Shown here one piece after another: positions 8,183 through 17,147 of a stretch of 64,000 nt of DNA. Below the pieces are notes generated by a model. It did not search any database, was not told the origin of the DNA, and saw nothing but the letters and a program-made list of their open reading frames with translations. Numbering within the stretch: position 1 is the stretch's first letter; every line of letters starts with the position of its first letter. Both the position numbers and the translations under genes were made by a program. This stretch comes from Streptomyces sp. WAC 01529 (GTDB taxonomy: Bacteria; Actinomycetota; Actinomycetes; Streptomycetales; Streptomycetaceae), in contig NZ_CP029617.1 in the NCBI RefSeq assembly GCF_003945545.1, positions 3,359,001 to 3,423,000 on the forward strand, given 5' to 3'.

Positions 8183-9868
8183 ATGCAGTCCCCCACTCAG
8201 ACCCTGGCCGAGGGACTTCGGCTGCCCACCAACGGCCTCGACTACACGATCCTCGCGATCTACTTCATCGTGGTGCTCGGCATCGGTTTCGCCGCCCGGC
8301 GGTCCGTGCGGACCAGCCTCGACTTCTTCCTCTCGGGGCGCTCCCTGCCCGCCTGGGTGACCGGCCTCGCCTTCGTCGCCGCGAACCTCGGCGCCACCGA
8401 GATCCTCGGCATGGCCGCCACCGGCGCCCAGTACGGTGTCGCGGTCGTCCACTGGTACTGGATCGGCGCCATCCCGGCCATGGTCTTCCTCGGCCTGGTG
8501 ATGATGCCGTTCTACTACCGCAGCAAGGTCCGCTCCGTCCCGGAGTTCCTGCTCCAGCGCTTCGACAGGTCGGCGCACCTGCTCAGCTCGGCGCTCTTCG
8601 CCTTCGCGGCGATACTCATCGCGGGCGTGAACCTCTACGCCTTGTCGATCGTCGTCGAGGCGCTGCTCGGTTGGCCGCAGTGGGTGGCGATCGTCGTCGC
8701 CGGCCTGTTCGTGCTCGCGTACATCACCATCGGCGGACTCTCCTCGGCGATCTACAACGAAGTGCTCCAGTTCTTCGTGATCCTCGCCGCCCTCATCCCG
8801 ATCTGCGTCATCGGGCTGAAGAAGGTCGGCGGCTGGGACGGTCTGAGCGGCTCCATCGAGAAGCAGCACGGCGGCGACTTCCTCACCGCCTGGGGCGGCA
8901 CCGGCATCGGCGACGCCAACCCGCTCGGCGCCAACTGGCTGACCATCGTCCTCGGCCTCGGCTTCGTGCTCTCCTTCGGCTACTGGACGACCAACTTCGC
9001 CGAGGTGCAGCGCGCCTTGTCCGCGAAGAACCTCAGCGCGGCCCAGCGCACCCCGCTGATCGCCGCCTTCCCGAAGATCTTCATCGTCTTCCTGGTGATG
9101 ATCCCGGGCCTGGTCGCCGCCGTCCTGGTTCCGAGGATCGGCACGGCGGGCTCGGATCTGACGTACAACGACGCGATCCCCTACCTGATGCAGGAGTTGC
9201 TGCCCAACGGCGTCCTCGGCATCGCGGTCACCGGTCTGCTCGCCGCGTTCATGGCGGGCATGGCGGCGAACGTCTCGTCCTTCAACACCGTGTTCACGTA
9301 CGACATCTGGGCGAAGTACGTGGTCAAGGGCCGCGAGGACGGTTACTACCTGAACTTCGGGCGGCTCATCACGGCGATCGGGGTGCTCTCCTCGATCGGT
9401 ACGGCGTTCATCGCCTCGTCGTTCTCGAACATCATGGGATACCTCCAGACCCTCTTCTCGTTCTTCAACGTCCCGATGTTCGTGGTCTTCGTCATCGGCA
9501 TGTTCTGGAAGCGGGCCTCGGTGAAGTCCGGCGTGTGGGGCCTGGTCGCGGGCACGACCGCCGCGATGGTCAACTACTTCTGGATCTACAAGCAGGGCGT
9601 CGTCGACATCCCCACCGACCAGGGCGCCAACTTCGTCTCGGCGATCGTCGGCTTCGTCGCCGGTGCCGTCGTGATGGTCGTCGTCACCCTCTTCACCGCG
9701 CCCAAGCCGGAGGCCGAACTGGCAGGCCTCGTCTACGGGACGGCCTCGCCCGGGCTCGAGGACGAGGGCGCCGAGGCGGGCGACGACGCCTGGTACCGCA
9801 AGCCGGCGCTGCTCGGCTGGGGCGCCGTCGTGCTCGCCGCCGCCTGCTACCTGCCGTACTCGCTCTAG
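8183..9868 (+). CDS. sodium:solute symporter (SSS family), likely sugar uptake
   Basis: 561-residue integral membrane protein with about 13-14 hydrophobic helices. The SSS hallmarks are GRSLPAWVTGLAFVAANLGATEILGMAATG in the first helices, FGYWTTNFAEVQRALSAKN in the sixth region and NVSSFNTVFTYDIW near TM9. SSS proteins use the sodium gradient to import sugars, amino acids or vitamins. Divergence from galTEK and resemblance to the SGLT type make galactose or glucose the likely substrate; this is inference. The ATG at 8183 gives the usual N-terminus. A 94-residue membrane protein follows 23 bp later. Confidence 0.9.
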   Translation: MQSPTQTLAEGLRLPTNGLDYTILAIYFIVVLGIGFAARRSVRTSLDFFLSGRSLPAWVTGLAFVAANLGATEILGMAATGAQYGVAVVHWYWIGAIPAMVFLGLVMMPFYYRSKVRSVPEFLLQRFDRSAHLLSSALFAFAAILIAGVNLYALSIVVEALLGWPQWVAIVVAGLFVLAYITIGGLSSAIYNEVLQFFVILAALIPICVIGLKKVGGWDGLSGSIEKQHGGDFLTAWGGTGIGDANPLGANWLTIVLGLGFVLSFGYWTTNFAEVQRALSAKNLSAAQRTPLIAAFPKIFIVFLVMIPGLVAAVLVPRIGTAGSDLTYNDAIPYLMQELLPNGVLGIAVTGLLAAFMAGMAANVSSFNTVFTYDIWAKYVVKGREDGYYLNFGRLITAIGVLSSIGTAFIASSFSNIMGYLQTLFSFFNVPMFVVFVIGMFWKRASVKSGVWGLVAGTTAAMVNYFWIYKQGVVDIPTDQGANFVSAIVGFVAGAVVMVVVTLFTAPKPEAELAGLVYGTASPGLEDEGAEAGDDAWYRKPALLGWGAVVLAAACYLPYSL

Positions 9869-9891
9869 CCCCGATCGGAGGACCGAAAACC

Positions 9892-10176
9892 ATGTCAGAG
9901 CTGCACAACGAAGTCTCCGAGCTCGAGCGCGAGTCCGCGACAGCCGCCCGCCTCTTCGACATCCGGCGGATCATCGGCGGTTTGTTCGGCGTCTACGGAA
10001 TCATCGTGACGATCGCCGGAATCACCGCGTCCGACGCCGACCTGAGGAAGGCCGAGGGCATCAACATCAACCTCTGGACGGGCCTTGGCATGCTCGCCCT
10101 CGGGCTCTTCTTCCTCGGCTGGCTGTGGCTGCGCCCCACGGTGCCACCCGCCGACGCACCGGCGGACGACGCGTAG
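9892..10176 (+). CDS. small two-helix membrane protein downstream of symporter
   Basis: 94-residue hypothetical protein with an acidic soluble N-terminus (about 1-22), a transmembrane helix at about 28-46 (GGLFGVYGIIVTIAGITA), a short loop and a second helix at about 61-80, then a Pro/Ala/Asp tail. A good ribosome site (CGGAGGA) precedes the ATG, and the gene is 23 bp after the symporter. It may be an accessory subunit of the transporter. No known domain recognised. Confidence 0.8.
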   Translation: MSELHNEVSELERESATAARLFDIRRIIGGLFGVYGIIVTIAGITASDADLRKAEGININLWTGLGMLALGLFFLGWLWLRPTVPPADAPADDA

Positions 10177-10200
10177 GAGCCCGCTGAACGGGGCCCGGGT

Positions 10201-10959
10201 TCACCGCGGTGGCTCGGGTCCCGCCCGCATGTCACGGCCGCTGAGGTCACTGGTGCCGCCGATGTCGCCGACGCTGTCCGCGTACGCCGAAGGGGGGCGC
10301 TCGGCGCGGTCGAGTAGGCCTGTGCGGGCGGCGAGCGCGGCGGCTTCCAGGCGGGAGCCGACGCCCAGCTTCATCAGGACCCGCTGCACATGCGTGCGCG
10401 CCGTGCTCGGGGCTATCCCCATCCCGGCCGCGATCACCCGGGTGTCCTCGCCGTCGGCCACCCGCACCAGGACCTCGACCTCGCGGGGCGTGAGCATCTG
10501 CAACAGGCGCTGCCCCTCGTCGTCGGGCTGCGCGGCCGGATTCAGCAGCTCGCTGAAGGCACCTTGCAGCAACTGGGGCGCGACGGCGGCCTCCCCGGCG
10601 CGCGCCTTCATGATGGCGCGCTCCACTCCTTCGATGCGCTCGTCATGGCGTACGTAACCGGAGGCGCCCGCGGCGAAGGCGGCGGCTATCCCGCGCGGGC
10701 TCGGCACCGGGCCGAGCACCAGGACCGCCACCTGCGGGCGGTCCCGCTTTATCTTCACCACCGGGTCGAACATGCCCGGCTCCGCGGGCGTGGCCGTGCC
10801 CAGCAGGCACACCTCCGGCGCCCGGCTGATCACCAGCTCGGCCGCTCCCGCCGCGGGCGCCGCCGCGGCCAGCACGCGGTGCCCGCGCAGCTTCAGCGCC
10901 GAGGCGAGCGCCTCGGCGAGCAGCCGGTGGTCGTCGACCACCATGAGCCGCACACCCAT
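10201..10959 (-). CDS. orphan LuxR-type regulator with degenerate receiver
   Basis: 252-residue protein laid out as receiver plus LuxR helix-turn-helix (LTPREVEVLVRVADGEDTRVIAAGMGIAPSTARTHVQRVLMKLGV split across about 157-200). The acidic pair D9/D10 is kept, but the phospho-acceptor position reads CLLGTATP (about 51-58), with Gly where Asp should be, and the conserved Lys is missing (VLVLGPVPSP). It is therefore unlikely to be activated by phosphorylation and may respond to a ligand or to protein partners. The ATG at 10959 follows a GGGGGG ribosome site in a leader very like that of the paralogue at 4052. Convergent with the symporter operon. Confidence 0.85.
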   Translation of the reverse strand: MGVRLMVVDDHRLLAEALASALKLRGHRVLAAAAPAAGAAELVISRAPEVCLLGTATPAEPGMFDPVVKIKRDRPQVAVLVLGPVPSPRGIAAAFAAGASGYVRHDERIEGVERAIMKARAGEAAVAPQLLQGAFSELLNPAAQPDDEGQRLLQMLTPREVEVLVRVADGEDTRVIAAGMGIAPSTARTHVQRVLMKLGVGSRLEAAALAARTGLLDRAERPPSAYADSVGDIGGTSDLSGRDMRAGPEPPR

Positions 10960-11117
10960 AGAAACCCCCCAGTTCCCGCAGGCCCCCCGGCCCTCCATCT
11001 CCCGGAAGCTACACGCTTGTTCGACGTTGCGCGCCCCCTACCCGCCAGAAGCGGCCCGGAATGCCGAAAGCCATGCCCTTCAGGGGTGACTGGGGGTACG
11101 GAACGGCGCGGCAACGG

Positions 11118-11156
11118 CAGCGGCCGCCCCCTCGCACTCCGAGGGGACGGCCGCTG
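11118..11156 (-). terminator. strong hairpin after propeller gene 1
   Basis: Arms at 11118-11134 and 11140-11156 pair over 17 positions with one mismatch that becomes a G-U pair in the minus-strand RNA; the loop is 5 nt. It lies 38 bp past the stop of the gene at 11195-13090. Confidence 0.75.
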
Positions 11157-11194
11157 AAACCGGACGGGAGGCTGCTTCGCCCCGGAGCCGGGGA

Positions 11195-13090
11195 CTACTT
11201 CGCGACGAAACCGAGCGCGACGTACTCCTTCTCGTCCTTCGAGTAGGGCTTGCTGAGCAGCTGCTTGCCCATGAACATGCGCCCCTCGGCGTAGAGGAGT
11301 TCGTTCGACTTCGGGACCATGCCGCTGATCGCGTCGGTCACCGCCTCGGACGAGGGGGTCTCCAGGAGCTTGGTCTCCTTCATCGTCTTGCCGTCGAGCG
11401 AGACGATCTGGGCGCCCTTCTGGTAGCCGTGGGCCTTGTACGCGATGACGTTGCCGCCGTCCATGCGGAGCGGGAAGATCTCGCCGTTGTCGCCCGCGAC
11501 GGCGCGGTCGCTGGTCGCCTTTCCGGTGGCCAGCGAGAAGGAGACGATCTCGTTGGTCCGGTTGTAGCTCTCGCCGCTGCCGTCGTGCTGGCGCGTCGGC
11601 ACGTACAGCCGGTCGTTGCCGACCGTGATCGACGTGCAGTCGTTGACCATGTTGACGCCGCAGTCGTGGTCGTACTTGCCGTCCTCCAGGGAGATCTTGG
11701 CGCGCAGCTTGCCGTTGTTGCCGAGGGAGAAGACGTCGGTGACACCGCTCGCGGTGATCTCGGTGGTGTCCTGGCCGAAGACGACCGGGTTGGTGGAGAT
11801 GACCTTGGCGTTGTCGATGCCGTCGGCGAGCGCGTACGTCCACTTGGCGGCGCCGGTCTTCGGGTCGAGGAGCTGGACCTTCAGCTTCTCGTCGCCGTAC
11901 GTGCCGCACTTGCGGACCGCGACCAGCTGGTCGCCGCCCGCGTAGCCGACGTCCTCGCACTTGCCGATCTTCGGCTTCCACAGCGACTTGCCGGACACGT
12001 CCCAGGCGGCGCCGCCGCTGCTGGTGCCCGCGCCGGCGGCGATCGTGGTGCCGGAGATGGTGACCTCCTTGAAGGTCGCCTTCATGCCGTTGGTCTCGAC
12101 GGTCTCGGTCCAGAGCTTCTTGCCGGACTTCAGGTCAACCGCGGAAACGTTGGTGCACTGTTCGTAGTCGCCCTTCTTGTTCCGCTTGTCCTCTTCGGTG
12201 ACGATCGCCGCGATGCCGTCCTTGGTCGTCTCCCGCGACATCGCGCACGTCTGACCGGAGAGCGGGATCGACCACTTCTCCTTGCCGGTGTCCGGGTCGT
12301 AGCCGTTCAGTTCGTTGATGCCCGACTTGGCGTAGACGTCGTCGGTCAGCAGCGAACCGGTGGCCTGCCAGATCTGGTCCTCGGGAATCGCGGGCTGGGG
12401 CAGCTGCATGACGACCTTGGCCGTGGGGTCGGCCGGGGCCTTCTCCTTGGCCGGGCCCTGGCCCGCCGGGGCGTCGCCGCCCGTGCCGCCCTTGCCCTTC
12501 TTGCCGCCGCCCTTGCCGTCGCCCTGCGCGGTCTTCTTGGAGTCGTCGTCCTTCGACGAGGCGTAGAAGACACCGCCGCCGACGATCAGCGCGATCGCCA
12601 CGACCGCCGCGATGACGATCGCCATCTGGCCGCTGATCTTCTTGCCGCCACCGGAGCCGGAACCGCCGGGCTGCGGCTGCATCGGCATGGTGGGCGGCTG
12701 CTGGTAGCCCTGCTGGTACCCGGGCTGCTGGTACGCGCCCTGCTGGTACTGCGGCTGGGCGGGCTGGGTCGGGTAGCCGTAGCTCTGCGGGGCCTGGGGC
12801 GTCTGCGGGGCCTGGGGCGCCTGGGGATAGCCGTAGTTCGGCTGGCCCGCGGGCGGCGGGGTCTGCGGCGGCCGGCCGGGAGGTGCCGGGGGCGCCGCGG
12901 GCGGCGGCGTCTGCGGGGCGGGCGGCTGCTGCGGGTAGCCGTAGGACGGGTCCGGGGCCTTGCCGAAGCCTCCGGGCGGAGGGTTCTGCGGGGCGCCGAA
13001 ACCGCCGGGCGGGGGGTCCTGGGGCGCGCCGAAGCCGCCCTGCGGGGGCTCGTTCGGCGGCTGCTGCGGGGGCTGGGGCGGCTGGGTCAT
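11195..13090 (-). CDS. membrane-anchored PQQ-type beta-propeller protein 1
   Basis: 631 residues. Residues 1-150 are a Pro/Gln/Gly/Tyr-rich, probably disordered cytoplasmic tail with repeats of GGFGAPQ and SYGYPQ/NYGYPQ. A single membrane helix is at about 156-177 (MAIVIAAVVAIALIVGGGVFY). An Asp/Lys/Gly linker follows, and an external domain of about 400 residues has repeated GY-DTGKEKWSI, DLKSGKKLWTE and DPKTGAAKWTY motifs, which mark PQQ/BamB-like beta-propeller blades. No enzyme residues are seen; it may sense or scaffold in the envelope. The orientation (tail in, propeller out) follows from the missing signal peptide and single helix. It is the second of two paralogues, 61 bp after the first. 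Confidence 0.85.
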   Translation of the reverse strand: MTQPPQPPQQPPNEPPQGGFGAPQDPPPGGFGAPQNPPPGGFGKAPDPSYGYPQQPPAPQTPPPAAPPAPPGRPPQTPPPAGQPNYGYPQAPQAPQTPQAPQSYGYPTQPAQPQYQQGAYQQPGYQQGYQQPPTMPMQPQPGGSGSGGGKKISGQMAIVIAAVVAIALIVGGGVFYASSKDDDSKKTAQGDGKGGGKKGKGGTGGDAPAGQGPAKEKAPADPTAKVVMQLPQPAIPEDQIWQATGSLLTDDVYAKSGINELNGYDPDTGKEKWSIPLSGQTCAMSRETTKDGIAAIVTEEDKRNKKGDYEQCTNVSAVDLKSGKKLWTETVETNGMKATFKEVTISGTTIAAGAGTSSGGAAWDVSGKSLWKPKIGKCEDVGYAGGDQLVAVRKCGTYGDEKLKVQLLDPKTGAAKWTYALADGIDNAKVISTNPVVFGQDTTEITASGVTDVFSLGNNGKLRAKISLEDGKYDHDCGVNMVNDCTSITVGNDRLYVPTRQHDGSGESYNRTNEIVSFSLATGKATSDRAVAGDNGEIFPLRMDGGNVIAYKAHGYQKGAQIVSLDGKTMKETKLLETPSSEAVTDAISGMVPKSNELLYAEGRMFMGKQLLSKPYSKDEKEYVALGFVAK

Positions 13091-13151
13091 GACGTCGTCT
13101 ATTCCTTGGGGACGCTGAGGGACGAGAGGGTGAACGGGACGGCGGGGAAGG

Positions 13152-15011
13152 TCACTGGCCGTAGGCGAGCATCAGCTTCGACTGGCCGGTGGTGCTGCCC
13201 GTGATGCTGGTGGTCGAGATGTAGAAGCGCCCGTCCACGTAGTCGACGTCCTTCGAGTAGAAGCCGCTCTCGATCTGCGAGGTGCCCTTCGGGTGCTGCA
13301 GAAGGGTCTTGGGCTCGTGCGAACCGGACGTCGCGATGGAGACGACGCGGCCGCCGGCATCGTACGACGGCTCGACGTACGCGATCAGCTCACCGTCCTC
13401 GACCTTCATCGGGAAAATCGTCTCGTCCAGCGGCGACTTGGTGCGCCAGGCCTCCTTGCCGGTGGCCAGGCTGATCGCGACGATCGCGTTGGCGCCCTTG
13501 TCGGCGGTCGGCAGGTAGAGGTACTTGTCGTCGGAGGCCACGCCCTGGCAGCCGCCCAGCTTGTCGTCGATGATCGAGGTGCCGCAGTCGGGCGCGAAGT
13601 TGTCCTTGCTGCTGACCTCGGAGGTGGTCGTGTCGGTGTTCCCCTTCAGCACCGAGATGTTCCACCGCTTCTTGTCCTCGTTGCGGGAGTACACGATCGT
13701 CGGGCTCGTCCCGTAGATCTTGCGGACCTGCCAGCCCTTGGGGAACTTCTTCGTCCACAGGGCCTTGCCCGTCTTGGGGTCGAGCTGCTGCAGCTCGTCG
13801 TGCTCCTCGGGTCCCGAAGCGCCGCAGGAGAGCGCCATCAGGAGCTTGCCGTCACCGCCGGCGAACCCCTTGGGGAAGCAGGTGCCCTCTTCCTTCTTGT
13901 CCGCGACGTAGAGCTTCTTGCCGTCGCGCATCCGCAGCGCGGTCCCGGACTGGTCACGGCCGACCATGAGCACATCGCCGACGAGGACGAGGTCGCTCTG
14001 CATGGAGAAGTCGAACATGCCCTCCTCCTTGACCGTCTTGAGCCAGCCCTTGTCCCCGGTCCTCATGTCGATGACCTGGATCTGGTTGCACTTGGCGCTG
14101 CTCTTGGTGCCGTCCTTGAACGCGACGACGATCCTGCCGTCCTCGGTGGCCTTCTCCGTCGCGGCGCAGATCTTCTGCGGGAACTTGATGGCGGGCCACT
14201 TGGTCTTGCCGGTCTCGGCGTCGTACGCGTACAGCTCCTTGTACGCCGCCTTGACCACGGTGTCGCCGTCGACCCACATGCCCGGGGCGTCGCCGCCGGC
14301 ACCGGGCACCTTGGGCGCCTCCTTGTACCAGAGGACCTTCGCCTCGCCGGGCCGGCGGCCTTCGTTGAGGTCTTCCTTGCCCTCGTTGCCGTCGCCGTCG
14401 CCGGTGCCCGGGTTGGCCGGGGCGGTGGCGGAGGGCTTGGGGTCCTTCTCCTTCGCCTCGGACTTCTTCTCGCCGTCGTCGTCACCGCCGACGACGGCCC
14501 AGGTGACACCGGCCGCGACGAGGAGTGCGGCCACGGCCGCGGCGCCGATCACCAGGAGCTTGCTGCGCTTGCCGTTGCCGTTGCCGCCGCCGGGGCCCGC
14601 CGGGAACTGCGGCTGCGTGGGCGGCTGCTGCGGGTAGCCGTACTGGGGCTGGCTTCCGTAGGGCCCGGGCTGCTGCGGGCTCCCGTACGGGCCGGGCTGC
14701 TGCGGCTGGGCGTAGGGGCCGGACTGCTGCGGCTGGGCCGGCTGGCCATAGGGGCCGGGCTGCGGAGGCTGGGCTCCGTAAGGGCCGGGCTGCGGAGGCT
14801 GGTTTCCGTAGGGGCCGGGCTGCTGCGGCGGGGGCGCGTACGGGCCCGGCTGCTGCGGTTGGGTCGGCTGCGCGTACGGATTGTCCGCCGCGGGCGGCGG
14901 GGTCTGCGGATAGCCGTACCCCGGCTGCGGCGGTATCGGCGGCTGCCCCGGCGGTGGATCCTGCGGAGCTCCGTGACCGCCGTGCGGCGGCTGGTTGGGC
15001 GGCTGAGTCAT
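13152..15011 (-). CDS. membrane-anchored PQQ-type beta-propeller protein 2
   Basis: 619 residues, same architecture as its neighbour. The cytoplasmic tail (1-150) is built of QPGPYG/QQPGPYG repeats, a membrane helix is at about 151-173 (KLLVIGAAAVAALLVAAGV), then comes a charged linker and a propeller with blades such as YAYDAETGKTKWPA, DPKTGKALWTKKF and SLATGKEAWRTKS. The ATG at 15011 (inside a longer open frame) was chosen because it begins MTQPPNQPP like the paralogue and follows GAAGGGGAA. The tandem copies probably arose by duplication and are probably co-transcribed. Function unknown. Confidence 0.85.
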   Translation of the reverse strand: MTQPPNQPPHGGHGAPQDPPPGQPPIPPQPGYGYPQTPPPAADNPYAQPTQPQQPGPYAPPPQQPGPYGNQPPQPGPYGAQPPQPGPYGQPAQPQQSGPYAQPQQPGPYGSPQQPGPYGSQPQYGYPQQPPTQPQFPAGPGGGNGNGKRSKLLVIGAAAVAALLVAAGVTWAVVGGDDDGEKKSEAKEKDPKPSATAPANPGTGDGDGNEGKEDLNEGRRPGEAKVLWYKEAPKVPGAGGDAPGMWVDGDTVVKAAYKELYAYDAETGKTKWPAIKFPQKICAATEKATEDGRIVVAFKDGTKSSAKCNQIQVIDMRTGDKGWLKTVKEEGMFDFSMQSDLVLVGDVLMVGRDQSGTALRMRDGKKLYVADKKEEGTCFPKGFAGGDGKLLMALSCGASGPEEHDELQQLDPKTGKALWTKKFPKGWQVRKIYGTSPTIVYSRNEDKKRWNISVLKGNTDTTTSEVSSKDNFAPDCGTSIIDDKLGGCQGVASDDKYLYLPTADKGANAIVAISLATGKEAWRTKSPLDETIFPMKVEDGELIAYVEPSYDAGGRVVSIATSGSHEPKTLLQHPKGTSQIESGFYSKDVDYVDGRFYISTTSITGSTTGQSKLMLAYGQ

Positions 15012-15094
15012 CAGCGCTTCCCCCTTCACTGATTTTCGGCACGCCAAATGGTGCTCAGGTGAGCCTTTCTATCACCCTGAGCCCGTACCGAACG

Positions 15095-15133
15095 GGGCCG
15101 GTCCTGCCCCTGTTCCCAAGGGAGGACCGGCCC
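15095..15133 (-). terminator. hairpin after ABC-F gene
   Basis: GGGCCGGTCCT (15095-15105) pairs perfectly with AGGACCGGCCC (15123-15133) with a 17-nt loop, 35 bp past the stop of the ABC-F gene. Confidence 0.6.
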
Positions 15134-15167
15134 GTGATGCGTCCGTTACGCGAGCTGCACGGGAGCT

Positions 15168-16979
15168 CTACGCGTCCTCCGCCAGCTCCAGCCAGCGCAT
15201 CTCCAACGCCTCGCGCTCACCGATCAGTTCACGGAGTTCGGCGTCCCATTTGGCGACCTTTTCGAAGTCCGTGGAGTTATCGGCGATTTGGGCGTGCAGC
15301 TTGGCCTCCTTGTCGGAGACCTTGTCCAGCTGCCGCTCGATCTTCTGCAGTTCCTTCTTGGCGGCGCGGGCGTCGGCGGCGGAGACCGTCTTCGTCTCGG
15401 TCCGCACGGCAGCGGGTGCGGGCGTGGAAGCGGAGGCCGTCTCGGCCATCCGGCGGCGCCGCTCCAGGTATTCGTCGATGCCGCGCGGCAGCATCCGCAT
15501 GGTGGCGTCGCCCAGGAGCGCGAAGACCTTGTCCGTCGTCCGCTCGACGAAGAACCGGTCGTGGGAGATCACGACCATGGAGCCGGGCCAGCCGTCGAGG
15601 ACGTCCTCCAGCTGCGTCAGCGTCTCGATGTCGAGGTCGTTGGTCGGCTCGTCGAGGAAGAGGACGTTCGGCTCGTCCATGAGCAGCCGCAGCAACTGGA
15701 GCCTGCGCCGCTCACCACCCGACAGATCACCGACCGGCGTCCACTGCTTCTCCTTGTTGAACCCGAACGTCTCGCAGAGCTGTCCCGCGGTCATCTCCCG
15801 GCCCTTGCCGAGGTCGACGCGCTCGCGCACCTGCTGCACGGCCTCCAACACCCGCAGCGTCGGCTTCAGTTCGGTGACCTCCTGCGAGAGGTAGGCCAGC
15901 TTCACGGTCCTGCCCACGACGACCTTGCCGCCCGCGGGCTGTACGTCGCCGTCGCTGCGGGCCGCGTCGGCCATGGCGCGCAGCAGCGAGGTCTTGCCCG
16001 CGCCGTTCACCCCGACCAGGCCGATGCGGTCACCGGGGCCGAGCTGCCAGGTCAGATGCTTGAGCAGCAGCTTCGGACCGGCCTGGACGGAGACGTCCTC
16101 CAGGTCGAAGACGGTCTTGCCGAGCCGCGTCGTCGCGAACTTCATCAGCTCGCTGGTGTCCCGCGGCGGCGGCACGTCCGCGATCAGTTCGTTGGCGGCC
16201 TCGATGCGGAACTTCGGCTTGCTGGTGCGGGCCGGGGCGCCGCGCCGCAGCCAGGCCAGCTCCTTGCGCATCAGGTTCTGCCGCTTGCTCTCCTCGGTGG
16301 CGGCGATGCGCTCACGCTCCGCGCGGGCGAACACGTAGTCCGAGTAGCCGCCCTCGTACTCGAAGACGGAACCCTTCTGCACGTCCCACATGCGCGTGCA
16401 GACCTGGTCCAGGAACCACCGGTCGTGCGTCACGCATACGAGCGCCGAGCGCCGCGTGCGCAGGTGCTCGGCGAGCCAGGCGATGCCCTCCACGTCGAGG
16501 TGGTTGGTCGGCTCGTCGAGCACGATCAGGTCCTGCTCGGCGATGAGCAGCTTGGCGAGCGCGATGCGGCGCCGCTCGCCGCCGGAGAGCGGGCCGATGA
16601 CGGTCTCGAGCCCCTGCGGGAAGCCCGGCAGGTCGAGCCCGCCGAAGAGGCCGGTCAGCACGTCCCTGATCTTGGCGCTGCCCGCCCACTCGTGGTCGGC
16701 GAGATCGCCGATGACCTCGTGCCGGACGGTGGCCTCGGGGTCGAGGGAGTCGTGCTGGGTCAGCACGCCGAGCCGCAGCCCGCCGTTGTGCGTGACGCGC
16801 CCGGTGTCGGCCTCCTCCAGCTTGGCGAGCATCCGGATCAGGGTGGTCTTGCCGTCGCCGTTGCGCCCGACGACGCCGATCCGGTCCCCCTCGGACACGC
16901 CGAGTGAGACGCCGTCGAGCAGGGCACGGGTGCCGTACACCTTGCTGACTGCCTCGACATTGACCAGATTGACGGCCAT
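15168..16979 (-). CDS. ABC-F family ATPase (ribosome-associated type)
   Basis: 603-residue soluble protein with two ABC ATPase domains and no membrane part. Walker A motifs are GRNGDGKTT (first) and GVNGAGKTS (second). The signature LSGGERRR occurs in both, Walker B is LIVLDEPTNHLD and LFLDEPTNDLD. Between them is the ABC-F linker, and a C-terminal coiled coil with AKKELQKIERQLDKVSDKEAKL is of the Uup type. ABC-F proteins act on ribosomes, either to rescue stalled complexes or to protect from antibiotics; the Uup-like tail favours a housekeeping role. The ATG follows AGGAGAG. Confidence 0.92.
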   Translation of the reverse strand: MAVNLVNVEAVSKVYGTRALLDGVSLGVSEGDRIGVVGRNGDGKTTLIRMLAKLEEADTGRVTHNGGLRLGVLTQHDSLDPEATVRHEVIGDLADHEWAGSAKIRDVLTGLFGGLDLPGFPQGLETVIGPLSGGERRRIALAKLLIAEQDLIVLDEPTNHLDVEGIAWLAEHLRTRRSALVCVTHDRWFLDQVCTRMWDVQKGSVFEYEGGYSDYVFARAERERIAATEESKRQNLMRKELAWLRRGAPARTSKPKFRIEAANELIADVPPPRDTSELMKFATTRLGKTVFDLEDVSVQAGPKLLLKHLTWQLGPGDRIGLVGVNGAGKTSLLRAMADAARSDGDVQPAGGKVVVGRTVKLAYLSQEVTELKPTLRVLEAVQQVRERVDLGKGREMTAGQLCETFGFNKEKQWTPVGDLSGGERRRLQLLRLLMDEPNVLFLDEPTNDLDIETLTQLEDVLDGWPGSMVVISHDRFFVERTTDKVFALLGDATMRMLPRGIDEYLERRRRMAETASASTPAPAAVRTETKTVSAADARAAKKELQKIERQLDKVSDKEAKLHAQIADNSTDFEKVAKWDAELRELIGEREALEMRWLELAEDA

Positions 16980-17147
16980 TTCTCTCCTGACAGGGGGGAC
17001 GATCGATCCTCCAGCGTAGTCGCCCGCGGGGGGCGGGTCGGCGGCCGCTTGTGGGTACCGGGTTGCTCACTCCTTGTGATGACGGATCCGGAACGCGGGG
17101 GCTACGGTTGGGGGGCAGGCCGAAGAATCCCGTCCATGGGAGGAACC

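Noticed and set aside
8074..10176. 700-codon frame overlapping the symporter
   Set aside because: Only the last 94 codons make a sensible protein; the rest is out-of-frame symporter sequence.
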